From positions 80,504-143,151 of the forward strand of contig CALXLV010000028.1 in assembly GCA_944389295.1 (NCBI GenBank): a stretch of 62,648 bases of DNA, given 5' to 3'. Both the position numbers and the translations under genes were made by a program. Positions 33,608 through 46,367 of the stretch are shown piece by piece; position 1 is the stretch's first letter; each line of letters opens with the position of its first letter. A model generated the notes under the pieces. The model was not told the DNA's origin, searched no databases, and saw nothing but the letters and a program-made list of their open reading frames with translations. The DNA is from an uncultured Spirochaetaceae bacterium (lineage in GTDB: Bacteria > Spirochaetota > Spirochaetia > Sphaerochaetales > Sphaerochaetaceae).

Positions 33608-35071
33608 TTACCTTGCGTCAGTAAGATCCATGAGCTTGAGAGCCACCTCAGTGTTGTCATACGCTCCGATGAAGGCCTCGGCGCCCTCACCATAGGCATA
33701 GACGGGAACCGGAAGTCCTGTGTGGGCGTAGCTCGTCCAGCCGATGCCGGCCTTGTTGTTGATGATATGCGTCAGCGTCACGCTTATCGGGCTATATCCG
33801 CCGTAGAGGAGCGACTCCTCGTATCCGTCAACGTTGCCGCTCTGGTCATCCTCGTAGGCCTTCTGGAGCTTCGCATACTCGAACTCGTTCATCACAAGAG
33901 CCTCGTCAGCAGCTTCCTCGCCGGGGGCGACAAGTCCGAAATACTCCTCAACCATTGCCATCATATCGTCGAATGTGAACGATCCGTCTGCCTTTGCCTC
34001 AGCCACATACTCGTCAAACTGGATATATGAGCACTTCTGATTGCGGAGGATATCGAACGCCGTGTTGTATCCTGTAGCGGCATATCCGATCGTCATGCCT
34101 CCGGTCTCATGGTCGCCTGTCACGATGATGAGCGTCTCGCTGGGGTGCTTCTTCGCGAACTCGACAGCAACTTCAACAGCCTCATCGAGAGCGATCGTAT
34201 CGCTGATGTTGGCCACAGCGTCATTGGCATGTCCGGCCCAGTCGATCTTTCCTCCCTCGACCATCATGAAGAAGCCTGTCTCATTGTAGAGCACGTCGAT
34301 TCCCTTCTTCACGAAATCCTTGAGCATGAGGGAATCTGCGGGGGCATCGATCGCGTAGGGCATCGCACCGTCATCCTGCAGGACAGGGCTGTATGCATAG
34401 ACTTTGCCGCTGCTGCTGTTGAGGCTGAGGATGGTGTCCCTGTCATTCGTTACGAGGTAGCCGTTGTCGGCGAGAACATCATAGATGGACTTTCCGCCCT
34501 CTTCTGCCTGGTTGACCGAACCGCCGGCGAAGTACTCGAATCCTGAGTCAGCCATCTGGAGCCCGATATCATAGTAGTCGTTTCTGGAAGCGATGTGGGC
34601 ATAGAAAGCCGCAGGCGTGGCGTGGTTGATCGTCACAGAGGAGACAATGCCTATCTTCCATCCCTTGTCATGGAGCATCTCGGCAATCGTAACACCCGGA
34701 GTGACCTTGTCCACTCCCATTCCTATTACGCCGCTGTGCGTCTTGTAGCCAGAGGAAAGCGATGTCGCAGTGGACGCCGAATCAGGGCAGAAGGATGTTG
34801 AATCCTGCGTGTACTGCAGTCCCACGACAGGGAACTGAGTGAATGTGAGCTTGTCAAGTTCGACAACACCCGACTCGTTCCTGCCGTTGAACACCTGGGC
34901 GGAATTCGTCTGGGGAGAGCTCATTCCGTCCCCGATGAACATGAACACATATTTCGGGGAGGCGTTCCCCGTATATGCCTCAATCGCTTTCTCGGTTTCC
35001 ATGCCTCCGCTGGCGGAAACTGCGGAAAGAACGAGAAGAAGTGACATGAGCATAGCCGCAAATCTTTTCAT
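33608..35071 (-). CDS. phoA: Alkaline phosphatase
   Basis: Secreted phosphomonoesterase of 487 residues. A signal peptide (MKRFAAMLMSLLLVLSAVSA) is followed by the metal-binding FMFIGDGMSSPQ, the nucleophile region CPDSASTATSLSSGYKT (Ser in DSAST), GGKIDWAGHANDA and IVTGDHETGGM. All metal ligands expected for the family are visible. It is exported to the periplasm or cell surface for phosphate scavenging. It follows its own start region at 35072-35190 with no gene between it and the metallophosphoesterase. Confidence 0.93.
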   Translation of the reverse strand: MKRFAAMLMSLLLVLSAVSASGGMETEKAIEAYTGNASPKYVFMFIGDGMSSPQTNSAQVFNGRNESGVVELDKLTFTQFPVVGLQYTQDSTSFCPDSASTATSLSSGYKTHSGVIGMGVDKVTPGVTIAEMLHDKGWKIGIVSSVTINHATPAAFYAHIASRNDYYDIGLQMADSGFEYFAGGSVNQAEEGGKSIYDVLADNGYLVTNDRDTILSLNSSSGKVYAYSPVLQDDGAMPYAIDAPADSLMLKDFVKKGIDVLYNETGFFMMVEGGKIDWAGHANDAVANISDTIALDEAVEVAVEFAKKHPSETLIIVTGDHETGGMTIGYAATGYNTAFDILRNQKCSYIQFDEYVAEAKADGSFTFDDMMAMVEEYFGLVAPGEEAADEALVMNEFEYAKLQKAYEDDQSGNVDGYEESLLYGGYSPISVTLTHIINNKAGIGWTSYAHTGLPVPVYAYGEGAEAFIGAYDNTEVALKLMDLTDAR

Positions 35072-35190
35072 TTCAATCCTCCAAAAAGATGATTACGGCT
35101 GAAAAGTATCAGAAACTAAGAGAATCCATCCTGCATCCCGGAGTTATTTCTCAGTTAAATTGAATGGAAGGAAAAGCGGCTTCTGTTAAT

Positions 35191-36180
35191 TCAGAATGAA
35201 TATATCTTATCCGGCGAGCCGGAACCGGAGGTATAATCCTCCGCTCTGAAGCGTTCTACAGTGATGCTGCTCTCCTCCGTCCCGATTCCGTCTATGTTCA
35301 CCACATACCAGAAGCCGTCGCTCTCCATATCTCCTGTCAGGCCGTGATAGCGATGCATCGCGGCGGCATTGAACTCTGAAAATCCGTCCATGGTGTAGAT
35401 GATGTTGCCTTTGTGATGATGGCCTGTGAAAATGAGAGAGACACCGTTCTCGTGCATTATCCTGTAGAGCCTGTTCCTCTCCTTTGCAGGCATGCCGAAA
35501 AGAATGAGCGACTGATCGGTAACCCCGCCTGCTGAGACGATCTCATGGGCAATCAGGATCTTCACAGGATTGCTGTCCTCTTTAAGAGCCTTCTCTAGAT
35601 GCAGCAGCTGATCACGGCCGAACGTGCGGCTTGCGTTGTCCAGCTTGTATATCGACAGCGGGCCGTAGGTGTATTTCACCATCCTCGCATTGCCGCTTAC
35701 CTCATGACGCAGCGATAAAAGTCTGTCGAACGATGAGCGCGTCTCTCCATGAAGCTCGTGGTTCCCGAGCGTATAGATGAAATTGCCGTTCACCTCGTTT
35801 CCAGCCTCAGTGATGAACGAGATGACATCACTGCTGAAACTCCCCTCGTCAAGAAGATCGCCGAGGCATACAAGGAAAGGAAAATCATTGTTTTTCAGGA
35901 AGCTGATGAACTCATCATCAAATCTTTCAGTATTATCGCGGCCCATATGGACGTCGGTTATGAGAGGAAAGCGTATTGAACCGCCTTCATACTCTTTCCG
36001 CCCTGTCATTTTTGTCTCCAGGACACCATCATCTCTCCGGCTTCCTATCTCCCACACCTCCCGGAGATCAACCTCGGCCTCGGAGCGGAATGGATTCGGG
36101 CCTGTGTCCCCTATTCCTATCTCTACAGAGCAGGAGAACAGCATGAAGATAAGAATGAACAGCAGTGACAGCTTTCTCAT
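35191..36180 (-). CDS. Metallophosphoesterase lipoprotein
   Basis: Protein of 329 residues with a lipoprotein signal (hydrophobic start, lipobox MLFSC with Cys at 17) and calcineurin-like metal motifs: LITDVHMGRDN, LVCLGDLLDEG, YTLGNHELHG and FTGHHHKGN. It is expected to be anchored outside the inner membrane. Its ATG overlaps the stop of the upstream outer-membrane protein gene (TCAT on the plus strand), so they are coupled. Substrate unknown. Confidence 0.88.
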   Translation of the reverse strand: MRKLSLLFILIFMLFSCSVEIGIGDTGPNPFRSEAEVDLREVWEIGSRRDDGVLETKMTGRKEYEGGSIRFPLITDVHMGRDNTERFDDEFISFLKNNDFPFLVCLGDLLDEGSFSSDVISFITEAGNEVNGNFIYTLGNHELHGETRSSFDRLLSLRHEVSGNARMVKYTYGPLSIYKLDNASRTFGRDQLLHLEKALKEDSNPVKILIAHEIVSAGGVTDQSLILFGMPAKERNRLYRIMHENGVSLIFTGHHHKGNIIYTMDGFSEFNAAAMHRYHGLTGDMESDGFWYVVNIDGIGTEESSITVERFRAEDYTSGSGSPDKIYSF

Positions 36181-36839
36181 AATCTTCCCCTGTAGACATA
36201 TCCTGCCCTGATGCTCAGAGTGTCTATCGTGATAACGGGATCAATCAGCATCTCCGCAGCACGCGCATAGGCATCGACGAAGATTCCGTGATGCCCGTCA
36301 ATCCTCACCTCTGCCCTGATTCCTGCGGCAGGGACAGGTCTCCACTCCCTCTCATCGGGATGGTACAGCGTGAAATATCCCGTGACAGCGAAGTGACGGA
36401 AAACAAGAGAGGCATCGAGCGATAGGAGGAAATACAGCGACCACATCGGAGGCGAGCCGTACTCTGAGTATGATACCCCGCTCTGCACGCCTATACCGTA
36501 GCCGAGGGAGAAGAATCCCCATCTGAAACGCTGAGAGAAAACATAGGCGAGATCGGACCATCCGCCCTCATCCGGGACATAGTCCGTATGAAAGAGGAAG
36601 AGGTTGTGAATTGTCTTTCCGGCAGCAAGATCATATGAAAGGGATACATCATACGAGCTCTCCCACTGATGCTGTAAACCGATGGAAAGACCTCCGTATC
36701 CTGCCTTCAGTGAATAGACGAAGGGCGAATAGGAGGTCGTATCATAACGCACTCCGGCAGACGCTTCCGCATAGAAAGGCGCAGCCGCCAGAGCGGCCGG
36801 CAGCAGAAGCATCAGAATCGCAATGCGCATGAACCTCAT
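36177..36839 (-). CDS. Predicted outer-membrane beta-barrel protein
   Basis: Secreted protein of 220 residues with a signal peptide (residues 1-19, ending LAAAP). The rest alternates aromatic and polar residues in a beta-barrel pattern (FYAEASAGVRYDTTSYSPFVY, LSIGLQHQWESSYDVSLSY). The end is GYVYRGRL without a terminal Phe. I do not recognise a named family. It is coupled to the metallophosphoesterase gene. Confidence 0.65.
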   Translation of the reverse strand: MRFMRIAILMLLLPAALAAAPFYAEASAGVRYDTTSYSPFVYSLKAGYGGLSIGLQHQWESSYDVSLSYDLAAGKTIHNLFLFHTDYVPDEGGWSDLAYVFSQRFRWGFFSLGYGIGVQSGVSYSEYGSPPMWSLYFLLSLDASLVFRHFAVTGYFTLYHPDEREWRPVPAAGIRAEVRIDGHHGIFVDAYARAAEMLIDPVITIDTLSIRAGYVYRGRL

Positions 36840-36866
36840 ACTGCCAGAATCATATTTTACGGGGTA

Positions 36867-38549
36867 TCAGTCAATGCCTTCGTCCACGAATCCGATCATA
36901 TCGGAAATCGAGGCGCCGGGAGCGACCATCGGGAACACCTTGTCGTCTGACGGGATGACCGCATCGATAACGACAGCCTCCCCGCGCTCTACAGCTTCCC
37001 TCAGAACTTTCTCAGGATCGTCGCCGGGAAGAAGTCTCATCCCCTTCAGTCCGTAAGCCTCAGCCAGCTTAACCCAGTCAAGCGGCGTATCGAGCGTCGT
37101 CTCCGAGTAATGGCCGTCGTAGAAGAGCTTCTGCCACTGCCTCACCATTCCGAGCACATGGTTGTTCATGATGAGGATTATCACAGGCAGCCTGTAGCGT
37201 GCGATCGTGGCAAGCTCATTGGCGTTCATCCTGAAAGACCCGTCTCCCGCTATGTTTATCACTCTCTTCCCGGGATTGGCGAGCTGAGCACCGATAGCGG
37301 CACCTGTCCCGTATCCCATCGTTCCGAGTCCGCCGGATGTGAGGTAATGGCGCGGTGCGCGCGAGTGGAGGAACTGAGCGGCCCACATCTGATGCTGTCC
37401 GACCTCCGTCGTGACAAACCCGTCCTTGGGGAACACTCTGTCCAGCGCCTCCATTATCTCCTTCGGCCTTGCCGCCTCCGTGGAGACCTTGACGGGGAAC
37501 CTCTTCCTTCCGTCCGCAATCTTCTCCATCCACGCCTTGTGAGAGAGAGGCCCGCCAATCTTCTCCATGAGCTTCTCAAGCGCGACTTTGACATCGGCCA
37601 CGACGTGTATCTCCGTGATTATGTTCTTGTTGAACTCTGCGGGATCGACGTCGATCTGTATGATCTTGGCCTGTCTTGCGAACGTGGAACTCTTGGAGAT
37701 AACCCTGTCCGAGAACCTCGCGCCGATGACGATGAGAAGATCGCACTTGTTTATCGAGAGATTCGAGAGCCTCGTGCCGTGCATTCCTATCATTCCGGTG
37801 AATCTCGGGGAGGATGAGTCGACAGCTCCGAGTCCCATCAGCGATGACCCCACAGGCGCATCGATGAGATCAAGGAAATCATTGAGAACACCGGAGGCAT
37901 CAGACCTTATGACGCCGCCGCCTATATAGCACATCGGGCGTTCAGCCTTCCTTATCAGCGCTGCCGCGGCTTCCAGAACCTTCTCATGAAGGCGTGCGGA
38001 GACAGGTTTAACCTCTATGGGCGCCATGGGCTCGAAATCGTACTCGGTGACCTGGATATCCTTGGGAATATCTATCAGAACCGGACCCGGACGGCCTTCC
38101 TTCGCGATGTAGAACGCCTCTCTGATCGTATCATGGAGCTCCGCGATATCCTTCACGATGTAGTTGTGCTTCGTGATGGTCAGCGTTATGCCCCTGATGT
38201 CTACCTCCTGGAAGCTGTCGCGTCCAAGAAGGGAGAGAGGGACATTGCCCGTTATCGCGATCATAGGCACTGAGTCCATGTATGCAGTAGCAAGTCCCGT
38301 GACGAGATTCGTCGCCCCGGGGCCGGATGTCGCTATGCAGACACCGACCTTGCCTGTCGAGCGTGAATAGCCGTCGGCCGCATGGCTTGCGCCCTGCTCA
38401 TGCGCAGTCAGTATATGCCTGATCCTGTCCTTGTGCCTGTAAAGGGCATCATAGAGGGGAATGACCTGTCCGCCGGGATATCCGAATACAGTGTCCACCC
38501 CCTCCTCTATGAGGCTCTCGATGATTATATCTGCGCCTGTTATCCTCAA
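36867..38549 (-). CDS. ilvB: Acetolactate synthase large subunit
   Basis: Thiamine-diphosphate enzyme of 560 residues making acetolactate or acetohydroxybutyrate, first step of Val/Leu/Ile synthesis. The catalytic Glu is in TAHEQGASHAADGYSR, and the ThDP motif is GDGSFRMNANELATIARY...IMNN. The start is TTG at 38549 with GGAGG six bases upstream. It is the last gene of the operon, while its small subunit is the first, over 7 kb away. Confidence 0.95.
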   Translation of the reverse strand: MRITGADIIIESLIEEGVDTVFGYPGGQVIPLYDALYRHKDRIRHILTAHEQGASHAADGYSRSTGKVGVCIATSGPGATNLVTGLATAYMDSVPMIAITGNVPLSLLGRDSFQEVDIRGITLTITKHNYIVKDIAELHDTIREAFYIAKEGRPGPVLIDIPKDIQVTEYDFEPMAPIEVKPVSARLHEKVLEAAAALIRKAERPMCYIGGGVIRSDASGVLNDFLDLIDAPVGSSLMGLGAVDSSSPRFTGMIGMHGTRLSNLSINKCDLLIVIGARFSDRVISKSSTFARQAKIIQIDVDPAEFNKNIITEIHVVADVKVALEKLMEKIGGPLSHKAWMEKIADGRKRFPVKVSTEAARPKEIMEALDRVFPKDGFVTTEVGQHQMWAAQFLHSRAPRHYLTSGGLGTMGYGTGAAIGAQLANPGKRVINIAGDGSFRMNANELATIARYRLPVIILIMNNHVLGMVRQWQKLFYDGHYSETTLDTPLDWVKLAEAYGLKGMRLLPGDDPEKVLREAVERGEAVVIDAVIPSDDKVFPMVAPGASISDMIGFVDEGID

Positions 38550-38550
38550 A

Positions 38551-40224
38551 TCACTCCTCCACTACTATCGCGCCCTGACGCGCGGATGTCACATGCTTGG
38601 AATACCTGTAGAGATAACCCGTTTTCACAGGGCATTCATGCGCTCTGAGGTTCTTTCTCCTCTCTTCCAGAACATCGGGGCTCACCTCAAGATCGAGGCG
38701 TCCTGCCGGTATGTCTATGGAGATGATGTCACCCTCCTCGACAAGCGCTATCGGGCCGCCTGCAGCGGCTTCCGGAGAGACGTGGCCTATCGAAGCACCT
38801 CTTGTGGCTCCAGAGAAACGTCCGTCGGTGATGAGCGCGACTTCCTTGTCCAGTCCCATTCCGGCTATGGCCGATGTCGGGCTGAGCATCTCGCGCATGC
38901 CGGGGCCTCCCTTCGGGCCTTCATAGCGTATGATCACTACATCTCCGGACTTTATCTTCTTTCCGAAGATGGCAGCTATCGCCTCCTCCTCGCTGTTGAA
39001 AACTCTCGCTGGCCCCTTGTGGACGAACATCTCGGGAGCTACAGCGCTTCTCTTGACTACAGCGCCCTCCGGAGCGAGCGTTCCTGAAAGCACGGCAATG
39101 CCGCCTGTAGGCGAATAGGGATTATCAATCGGTCTTATGACCTCGGGATCGGTGTTCTTCGCACTCTTTACAGAGTCTCCTATCGGAGCGCCTGTTACCG
39201 ACGGGAGGGAGAGGTCGAGAAGATTCTTCTTCGACATCTCCTTCATCACAGCCATTATTCCTCCCGCCTGATAGAGGTCCTCCATGTGATGAGGGCCTGC
39301 GGGAGCAAGGTGGCAGATATTCGGTACCTTCGCGCTGATCTCATTAGCGCGGAAGATATCTATCTCAACTCCCGCTTCATGGGCGATGGCGGGAAGATGG
39401 AGCATCGTGTTCGTGGAGCAGCCGAGTGCCATATCCACCGAGAGAGCGTTGAAGAACGCCTTCTCCGTCATTATGGTTCTAGCCGTTATTCCCTTTCTGA
39501 GAAGCTCCATCACCTGATAACCTGTCTCCTTGGCGAGCCTGAGACGCTCGGAGTAGACCGCAGGCACCGTGCCGTTTCCGGGAAGCGCCATGCCGATTGC
39601 CTCTGTAAGGCAGTTCATCGAGTTCGCGGTGTACATGCCTGAGCATGAGCCGCAGGACGGGCATGCGCTGTTCTCCCACTCGAGAAGCTCCGCATCATCC
39701 ATAGTGCCGGCCGCATGCTTTCCGACCGCCTCGAACATCGACGAAAGCGACATACCTCTCTTGTCACCGCCTTTGATATGACCGGCAAGCATCGGGCCTC
39801 CGGAGATGAAGATGGATGGCAGATCAAGACGCGCTGCCGCCATCAGCATGCCGGGAACGATCTTGTCGCAGTTGGGGATGAACACGAGCGCATCAAAGGG
39901 ATGGGCCGTCGCCATTACCTCTATCGAATCGGCGATGAGCTCGCGGGATGCGAGCGAATACTTCATTCCCTTGTGTCCCATGGCTATGCCGTCGCAGACA
40001 CCGATTACGGGAAAGACCACGGGATTGCCGCCGTTTTCCCTGATTCCCGCCTTGACCGCATCGGCGATGCGGTTGAGCTCCATATGACCCGGGATGATCT
40101 CATTGAAGGCGGAGACAACGCCTATAGTCGGCATCTCAATCTCCTTGTCCGTCCATCCCAGCGCCTTCATCAGCGATCTGTGAGGGGCCTTGTCAGCCCC
40201 CTTCTTCATCTGGTCAGATCTCAT
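38551..40224 (-). CDS. ilvD: Dihydroxy-acid dehydratase
   Basis: Iron-sulfur dehydratase of 557 residues converting dihydroxy acids to 2-oxo acids for Val and Ile. Cys ligands are seen in [12 protein letters not shown] and [22 protein letters not shown] at 40224 overlaps the leuB stop (ATGA) and has AAGGAGG five bases upstream. It is followed after one base by ilvB. Confidence 0.96.
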   Translation of the reverse strand: MRSDQMKKGADKAPHRSLMKALGWTDKEIEMPTIGVVSAFNEIIPGHMELNRIADAVKAGIRENGGNPVVFPVIGVCDGIAMGHKGMKYSLASRELIADSIEVMATAHPFDALVFIPNCDKIVPGMLMAAARLDLPSIFISGGPMLAGHIKGGDKRGMSLSSMFEAVGKHAAGTMDDAELLEWENSACPSCGSCSGMYTANSMNCLTEAIGMALPGNGTVPAVYSERLRLAKETGYQVMELLRKGITARTIMTEKAFFNALSVDMALGCSTNTMLHLPAIAHEAGVEIDIFRANEISAKVPNICHLAPAGPHHMEDLYQAGGIMAVMKEMSKKNLLDLSLPSVTGAPIGDSVKSAKNTDPEVIRPIDNPYSPTGGIAVLSGTLAPEGAVVKRSAVAPEMFVHKGPARVFNSEEEAIAAIFGKKIKSGDVVIIRYEGPKGGPGMREMLSPTSAIAGMGLDKEVALITDGRFSGATRGASIGHVSPEAAAGGPIALVEEGDIISIDIPAGRLDLEVSPDVLEERRKNLRAHECPVKTGYLYRYSKHVTSARQGAIVVEE

Positions 40225-41288
40225 CCGAGCCTCCTTATTATCTCGTCTCCGCACTCGGCCGTTCCTACTCTCTCCTCTCCGTCTCCCGCAATGTCGGCTG
40301 TCCTTACGCCGTCGGAGAGCGCCTTGCTGACCGCATTCTCAATGCACTTCGCCTCCTTCTCAAGCGAGAATGAATAGCGGAGCATCATTGCGGCCGAGAG
40401 GATCGTCGCGATGGGATTGGCGATGTTCTTTCCCGCGATATCCGGCGCCGAGCCGTGGATCGGCTCGTACATGCCGAAACTGTCATCCCTGAGGGATGCC
40501 GATGCGAGCATTCCGATGGAACCTGTGATCATCGAAGCCTCGTCAGAGAGGATGTCTCCGAACATGTTCTCCGTAAGAAGCACATCGAAGTGCGATGGAT
40601 CGCGGACAAGCTGCATCGAGGCGTTGTCTACATACATGAAGTCGAGGACGACCTCAGGATACTCAGCTGCGACCTCGGAGACGGTCTCCCTCCAGAGGCG
40701 GGAGGTCTCAAGCACATTCGCCTTGTCGACAAGAGTCACGCGGCGGTGTCTTATCATGGCGGCATCGAAGGCTTTCCGTGCGATGCGCCTGATCTCGGGA
40801 ACTGAGTATCTCATCACATCATAAGCGCTCTTGCCGTCGTCGCTCCTGCCCTTCTCTCCGAAGTAGATTCCGCCCGTAAGCTCCCTGACGACGAGAAGGT
40901 CAACGCCCTTAGCTATCGTGCTGTCCTTCAGCGGCGATGCAGCGGCAAGCTCGGGATAGAGCACCGCGGGACGGAAATTGCAGAAAAGTCCGAGACCGCT
41001 TCTGAGGCCGAGAAGTGCCTTCTCTGGACGCAGCGAACCAGGCATTGAATCCCATTTCGGACCGCCGACAGCTCCGAGAAGAACCGCATCTGCGGCCTTA
41101 GCGGTCTCAAGGGCATCCTCTGTAAGAGGCACCTTGTATTTGTCGATGGAGATGCCGCCGGCATCGATTTCCCTGTAAGATATGGTATGGCCGAAGATCT
41201 CCGCGGTCCTGTCCAGCACGCGGACGGCCTCTCTGACGATGTCCGGGCCGATTCCGTCGCCCGTAACAAGAACGATTCTCATATCCAT
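40221..41288 (-). CDS. leuB: 3-isopropylmalate dehydrogenase
   Basis: NAD-dependent decarboxylating dehydrogenase of 355 residues, third enzyme of leucine synthesis. It has [25 protein letters not shown], the substrate helix, [40 protein letters not shown] and [14 protein letters not shown]. Start ATG at 41288 abuts the leuD stop (TGATG). Confidence 0.96.
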   Translation of the reverse strand: MDMRIVLVTGDGIGPDIVREAVRVLDRTAEIFGHTISYREIDAGGISIDKYKVPLTEDALETAKAADAVLLGAVGGPKWDSMPGSLRPEKALLGLRSGLGLFCNFRPAVLYPELAAASPLKDSTIAKGVDLLVVRELTGGIYFGEKGRSDDGKSAYDVMRYSVPEIRRIARKAFDAAMIRHRRVTLVDKANVLETSRLWRETVSEVAAEYPEVVLDFMYVDNASMQLVRDPSHFDVLLTENMFGDILSDEASMITGSIGMLASASLRDDSFGMYEPIHGSAPDIAGKNIANPIATILSAAMMLRYSFSLEKEAKCIENAVSKALSDGVRTADIAGDGEERVGTAECGDEIIRRLG

Positions 41289-41776
41289 CAGAAGTTCTCC
41301 TTGATGTAGGGGGCAAGTCCTCCCGCGGCGATAAGATCCTGCATGAACGGTGGGAACGGCTCTGCTCTGTACTCCTTTCCCGTCGTCTCGTCCTTTATGA
41401 TTCCCGTGGTGAAATCAACGGAAACCTTATCCCCAGCCTTTATCTCCTCAGACGCCTCGGGACACTCCAGAATCGGAAGCCCGATGTTTATGGAGTTGCG
41501 GAAGAAGATGCGCGCGAAAGTCGATGCGATGACGCAGCTCACTCCGGATTCCTTTATCGCTATCGGCGCATGCTCGCGCGATGAGCCGCATCCGAAGTTC
41601 CTTCCGGCGACGATGATGTCGCCCTTCCCCACACTTTTGACGAAATCGGGGTCTATGTCCTCCATGCAGTGAGAGGCAAGCTCCCTGCTGTCCGATGTGT
41701 TCAGATAGCGAGCCGGGATGATGACGTCGGTATCAACGTTGTCGCCATAGCGGAAAACTTTTCCCTCAGCCTTCAT
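41288..41776 (-). CDS. leuD: 3-isopropylmalate dehydratase small subunit
   Basis: Small swivelling subunit of isopropylmalate isomerase, 162 residues, with [13 protein letters not shown] and the loop [20 protein letters not shown] at 41776 with GGAGG six bases upstream is chosen over a TTG at 41782. It overlaps leuC by 11 bp and works as a heterodimer with its product. Confidence 0.95.
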   Translation of the reverse strand: MKAEGKVFRYGDNVDTDVIIPARYLNTSDSRELASHCMEDIDPDFVKSVGKGDIIVAGRNFGCGSSREHAPIAIKESGVSCVIASTFARIFFRNSINIGLPILECPEASEEIKAGDKVSVDFTTGIIKDETTGKEYRAEPFPPFMQDLIAAGGLAPYIKENF

Positions 41777-43037
41777 AGCCAACCTCCTCAGGATCGGTGA
41801 TATATCCTGTCACAGCGCTTGCGGCGGCTGTCTCAGGTGATGCGAGATATACTTCGCTCTTCGGATGTCCCATGCGTCCCACAAAGTTCCTGTTCGTGGT
41901 GGAGACGCATCTCTCGCCCTCGGAGAGTATTCCCATATAGCCTCCGAGACACGGGCCGCATGTCGGCGTTGAGACAACGCATCCGGCGTCGATGAAGATG
42001 TCGAAGAGGCCTTCGTGCATCGCCTCTTTCCATATCCTCTGCGTCGCGGGGATGACTATGCATCTCACTCCGTCGGCCACCTTCCTTCCCTTCAGCACCG
42101 CGGCCGCGGCCTCAAGATCGGAAAGACGTCCGTTCGTGCAGCTTCCGATCACGGTCTGGTCTATCCTGATATCCTTCCCCTCCTTCGCGGGATGAGTGTT
42201 CTCAGGCAGATGCGGGTAGGAGACTGTCGGGACAATCTCCGAAAGGTCGATATCTATGGTCCTCTCATATACGGCATCGGGATCGGATGTGAATATTTTA
42301 GGCTCCTTCGCGCCGTGCTCTTTCAGGTACTCAAGCGTAAGATCGTCGACTGGGAAGATTCCGTTCTTGCCGCCGGCCTCTATCGCCATGTTGGCGATTG
42401 TGAACCTGTCATCCATCGTGAGAGTGTGTACTCCCTCTCCCGTGAATTCCATCGAACGGTAGAGTGCACCGTCAACGCCTATCATGCCTATTATCGTGAG
42501 GATGAGGTCCTTTCCGGAGACGTGCTTTCTGAGCTTTCCGGAGAGGTTGAAGCGTATCGACGAGGGAACCTTGAACCACGCTTTTCCTATAGCCATTCCC
42601 GCCGCCATATCCGTCGAGCCCACTCCTGTGGAGAATGCTCCGAGCGCACCGTATGTGCATGTGTGGCTGTCGGCGCCGATGACAACGTCTCCGGCGGTAA
42701 CAAGCCCTGCCTCGGGAAGAAGCGCATGCTCGATGCCGACCTTTCCGACCTCAAAGTAGTTCGTGATCTCATTCTCCTTCGCGAAAGCCCTGACGCACGC
42801 GCACTGCGCGGCGGCCTTTATGTCCTTGTTCGGCGTGAAGTGGTCTGGAACAAGCGCTATCTTGTCGCGATTGAATACGCCTTTCCTGCCGAACTTGGGA
42901 AGTTCCTTTATGGCCACGGGGCTCGTGACGTCGTTTCCGAGCACCATATCGAGATCCGCCATTATCAGCTGGCCGGGATGCACCTCTTCCAGCCCTGCCG
43001 CATGTGCGAGTATCTTCTCTGTCATTGTCATTGGCAT
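41766..43037 (-). CDS. leuC: 3-isopropylmalate dehydratase large subunit
   Basis: Aconitase-family 4Fe-4S subunit of 423 residues (the short leuC type). Cluster ligands are in [12 protein letters not shown] and [30 protein letters not shown] is also present. ATG at 43037 has GGAGG six bases upstream; the frame extends further but overlaps leuA. Confidence 0.95.
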   Translation of the reverse strand: MPMTMTEKILAHAAGLEEVHPGQLIMADLDMVLGNDVTSPVAIKELPKFGRKGVFNRDKIALVPDHFTPNKDIKAAAQCACVRAFAKENEITNYFEVGKVGIEHALLPEAGLVTAGDVVIGADSHTCTYGALGAFSTGVGSTDMAAGMAIGKAWFKVPSSIRFNLSGKLRKHVSGKDLILTIIGMIGVDGALYRSMEFTGEGVHTLTMDDRFTIANMAIEAGGKNGIFPVDDLTLEYLKEHGAKEPKIFTSDPDAVYERTIDIDLSEIVPTVSYPHLPENTHPAKEGKDIRIDQTVIGSCTNGRLSDLEAAAAVLKGRKVADGVRCIVIPATQRIWKEAMHEGLFDIFIDAGCVVSTPTCGPCLGGYMGILSEGERCVSTTNRNFVGRMGHPKSEVYLASPETAAASAVTGYITDPEEVGYEG

Positions 43038-43038
43038 A

Positions 43039-44631
43039 TCATGCCTCCTTGTCGGTATGGCCGACGAGCATATCATTGTCAAATGTGAGCGTGGATGTCT
43101 TGTTTCCGCCTGATATAGAAGAGCTTCCTCCCTCGAGCATGCGGTTCACCGCATTGAGGCAGGCAAGTATCGATGCCTCGATGACATCCGTTGAGACGCC
43201 GCGGCCTCTGAACACTCCTGAGCCGTCGGAGATCTTCACAAGCGCCTCTCCGAGCGCATCCCTGTGCTCCGTAACCGCCTGAAGCTGGTAGTCATCGAGC
43301 GAGAACGGGTGATGGATTATCTTCTCAACCGCTCTCAGCGATGCATATACAGGCCCCGTGCCGGAAGCGACGCCCTCTACGACCTTGTCCCCGTTCTTGA
43401 GGGAGATGCATGCCGTTGAGGTTATCCTGTTGCCGCTGTTGACGACGTAGGAGACAAGCGACCATATCTGCTTCGCCGATGTCTCCGTAGACTCGACAAG
43501 CGCGACGATGTCGCGGTCAGAGACGTTCTTCTTCCTGTCGCAGAGGTTCTTGAACTCCGAGAAAAGTCTCGTGACCTCGCTCTCAGGAAGGACGTATCCG
43601 AGCTCCTCGAGCTTCTTAGCGAACGCGTGCTTGCCGGAGTGCTTGCCCAGAACGTAGTTCGTCTTTACGACGCCGACGCTCTCCGGCGTCATTATCTCAT
43701 ATGTCTTTGAGTTGGCCATCATACCGTGCTGGTGGATGCCTGACTCATGGGCGAATGCGTTGTCTCCGACGATAGCCTTCGACGGGAATATCCTCACGCC
43801 GGTGATCGACGACAGGAGGCGCGCGGAGCGGCAGAGCTCCTCAGTCTTTATGCCTGTCTCGACATCGTAGAGGTCTGGGCGTGTTTTCATCGCCATCACG
43901 ACCTCCTCAAGCGCAGTGTTTCCCGCTCTCTCGCCTATTCCGCAGAGAGTGCACTCTATCTGCCTTGCTCCCGCCCTGACGCCGGCAAGGGAGTTCGCGG
44001 TCGCCTGTCCCAGATCATCGTGGCAGTGCATAGATATAATGGCCTTGTCGATGTTGGGAACGCGGTTCATCACGGTCGAGACCATCTCCGAGATATCCAT
44101 CGGGGAAGCGTATCCCACCGTATCGGGGAGGTTGATCGTCGTCGCACCCTCTGCAATCGCCGTCTCGACGACGCGGCACATGTAATCGAGATCGGTGCGC
44201 GTCGCATCCTCAAGGGAGAACTCGACATCGGGACAGAGGCTGCGGGAATACCTCACCTGCGTCCTTACAGTCTCGAGGGCCTCCTCCCTAGACATTCTCA
44301 GCTTGTACTGGAGATGAAGGTCCGATGTCGCGAGGAAGAGATGGATGCGCGGCCTCTTGGCCCTCTTCACCGCATTCCACGCGGCATCGATATCCTTCTG
44401 CAGAGCGCGCGCAAGCGATGCGACGGTCACGTCATCGACAGCCTTCGCGATCGCCTCGACGCTCTCGAAATCGCCAGGGGATGAAATGGCAAAGCCGGCT
44501 TCTATGATATCCACGCCTAGCGTCTCGAGCTGCTTTGCGACCCTGATCTTCTCCTCCAGGTTCATGCTGTAACCGGGAGCCTGCTCTCCGTCACGGAGCG
44601 TGGTATCGAATATATAGATTCTCTCTGCCAT
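43039..44631 (-). CDS. leuA: 2-isopropylmalate synthase
   Basis: Committed enzyme of leucine synthesis, 530 residues. The TIM-barrel has [16 protein letters not shown] and [18 protein letters not shown]; the C-terminal third is the allosteric LeuA domain where leucine feedback acts. Context (complete leuCDB) favours LeuA over citramalate synthase. It lies 19 bp after ilvC. Confidence 0.94.
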   Translation of the reverse strand: MAERIYIFDTTLRDGEQAPGYSMNLEEKIRVAKQLETLGVDIIEAGFAISSPGDFESVEAIAKAVDDVTVASLARALQKDIDAAWNAVKRAKRPRIHLFLATSDLHLQYKLRMSREEALETVRTQVRYSRSLCPDVEFSLEDATRTDLDYMCRVVETAIAEGATTINLPDTVGYASPMDISEMVSTVMNRVPNIDKAIISMHCHDDLGQATANSLAGVRAGARQIECTLCGIGERAGNTALEEVVMAMKTRPDLYDVETGIKTEELCRSARLLSSITGVRIFPSKAIVGDNAFAHESGIHQHGMMANSKTYEIMTPESVGVVKTNYVLGKHSGKHAFAKKLEELGYVLPESEVTRLFSEFKNLCDRKKNVSDRDIVALVESTETSAKQIWSLVSYVVNSGNRITSTACISLKNGDKVVEGVASGTGPVYASLRAVEKIIHHPFSLDDYQLQAVTEHRDALGEALVKISDGSGVFRGRGVSTDVIEASILACLNAVNRMLEGGSSSISGGNKTSTLTFDNDMLVGHTDKEA

Positions 44632-44650
44632 ATCCTTCCCCCGTCCTTAA

Positions 44651-46191
<1,541 letters not shown>

Positions 46192-46206
46192 CTCAACCCC
46201 TCCAGT

Positions 46207-46242
46207 AAAAAGAAAAGCCCGGGGTTCTCTAACACCACGGGC
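46207..46242 (-). terminator. Attenuator terminator of the ilv-leu operon
   Basis: On the minus strand GCCCG (46242-46238) pairs with CGGGC (46221-46217), extended by GG-GTT/AACCC inside, and is followed by TTTTCTTTTT (46216-46207). It lies between the leader peptide and ilvN. Its 5' arm includes CCGTGGT (46240-46234), which is complementary to ACCACGG (46269-46263) upstream, so terminator and antiterminator exclude each other. Confidence 0.88.
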
Positions 46243-46254
46243 CTACATCAAAAA

Positions 46255-46276
46255 ATGCTCAACCGTGGTTCAGCAT
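46255..46276 (-). promoter_or_regulatory. Leader pause/anti-antiterminator hairpin of the ilv-leu attenuator
   Basis: ATGCT-AACC and GGTT-AGCAT form a 9-bp interrupted stem (46276-46255). It overlaps the leader-peptide stop codon (46272-46270). Its ACCACGG segment can instead pair with CCGTGGT at 46240-46234. A ribosome stalled on the upstream Ile/Val/Leu codons would favour the second pairing and readthrough. Confidence 0.8.
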
Positions 46277-46335
46277 GTAATGACGAGTACGGATAGAAGG
46301 AGAGCTGACGATACAGCACAGATGTTGTTGTTCAT
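46270..46335 (-). CDS. Leader peptide of the branched-chain amino acid operon
   Basis: A 21-residue ORF starting MNNNICAV and ending LVITC, with nine Ile, Val or Leu residues, seven of them among its last ten. AAGGAGGAG lies just upstream of the ATG. It is followed by an anti-antiterminator hairpin, an antiterminator pairing and a rho-independent terminator before ilvN. Family knowledge: this is how ilv operons of enterobacteria sense charged Ile/Val/Leu tRNAs by ribosome stalling. The peptide itself probably has no other role. Confidence 0.88.
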   Translation of the reverse strand: MNNNICAVSSALLLSVLVITC

Positions 46336-46367
46336 AGTCTCCTCCTTTTTCAACTGAATTTTCTTCC

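Noticed and set aside
42015..43088. 357-codon open frame antisense to leuC
   Set aside because: Shadow frame across a clear leuC gene; no recognisable domain.
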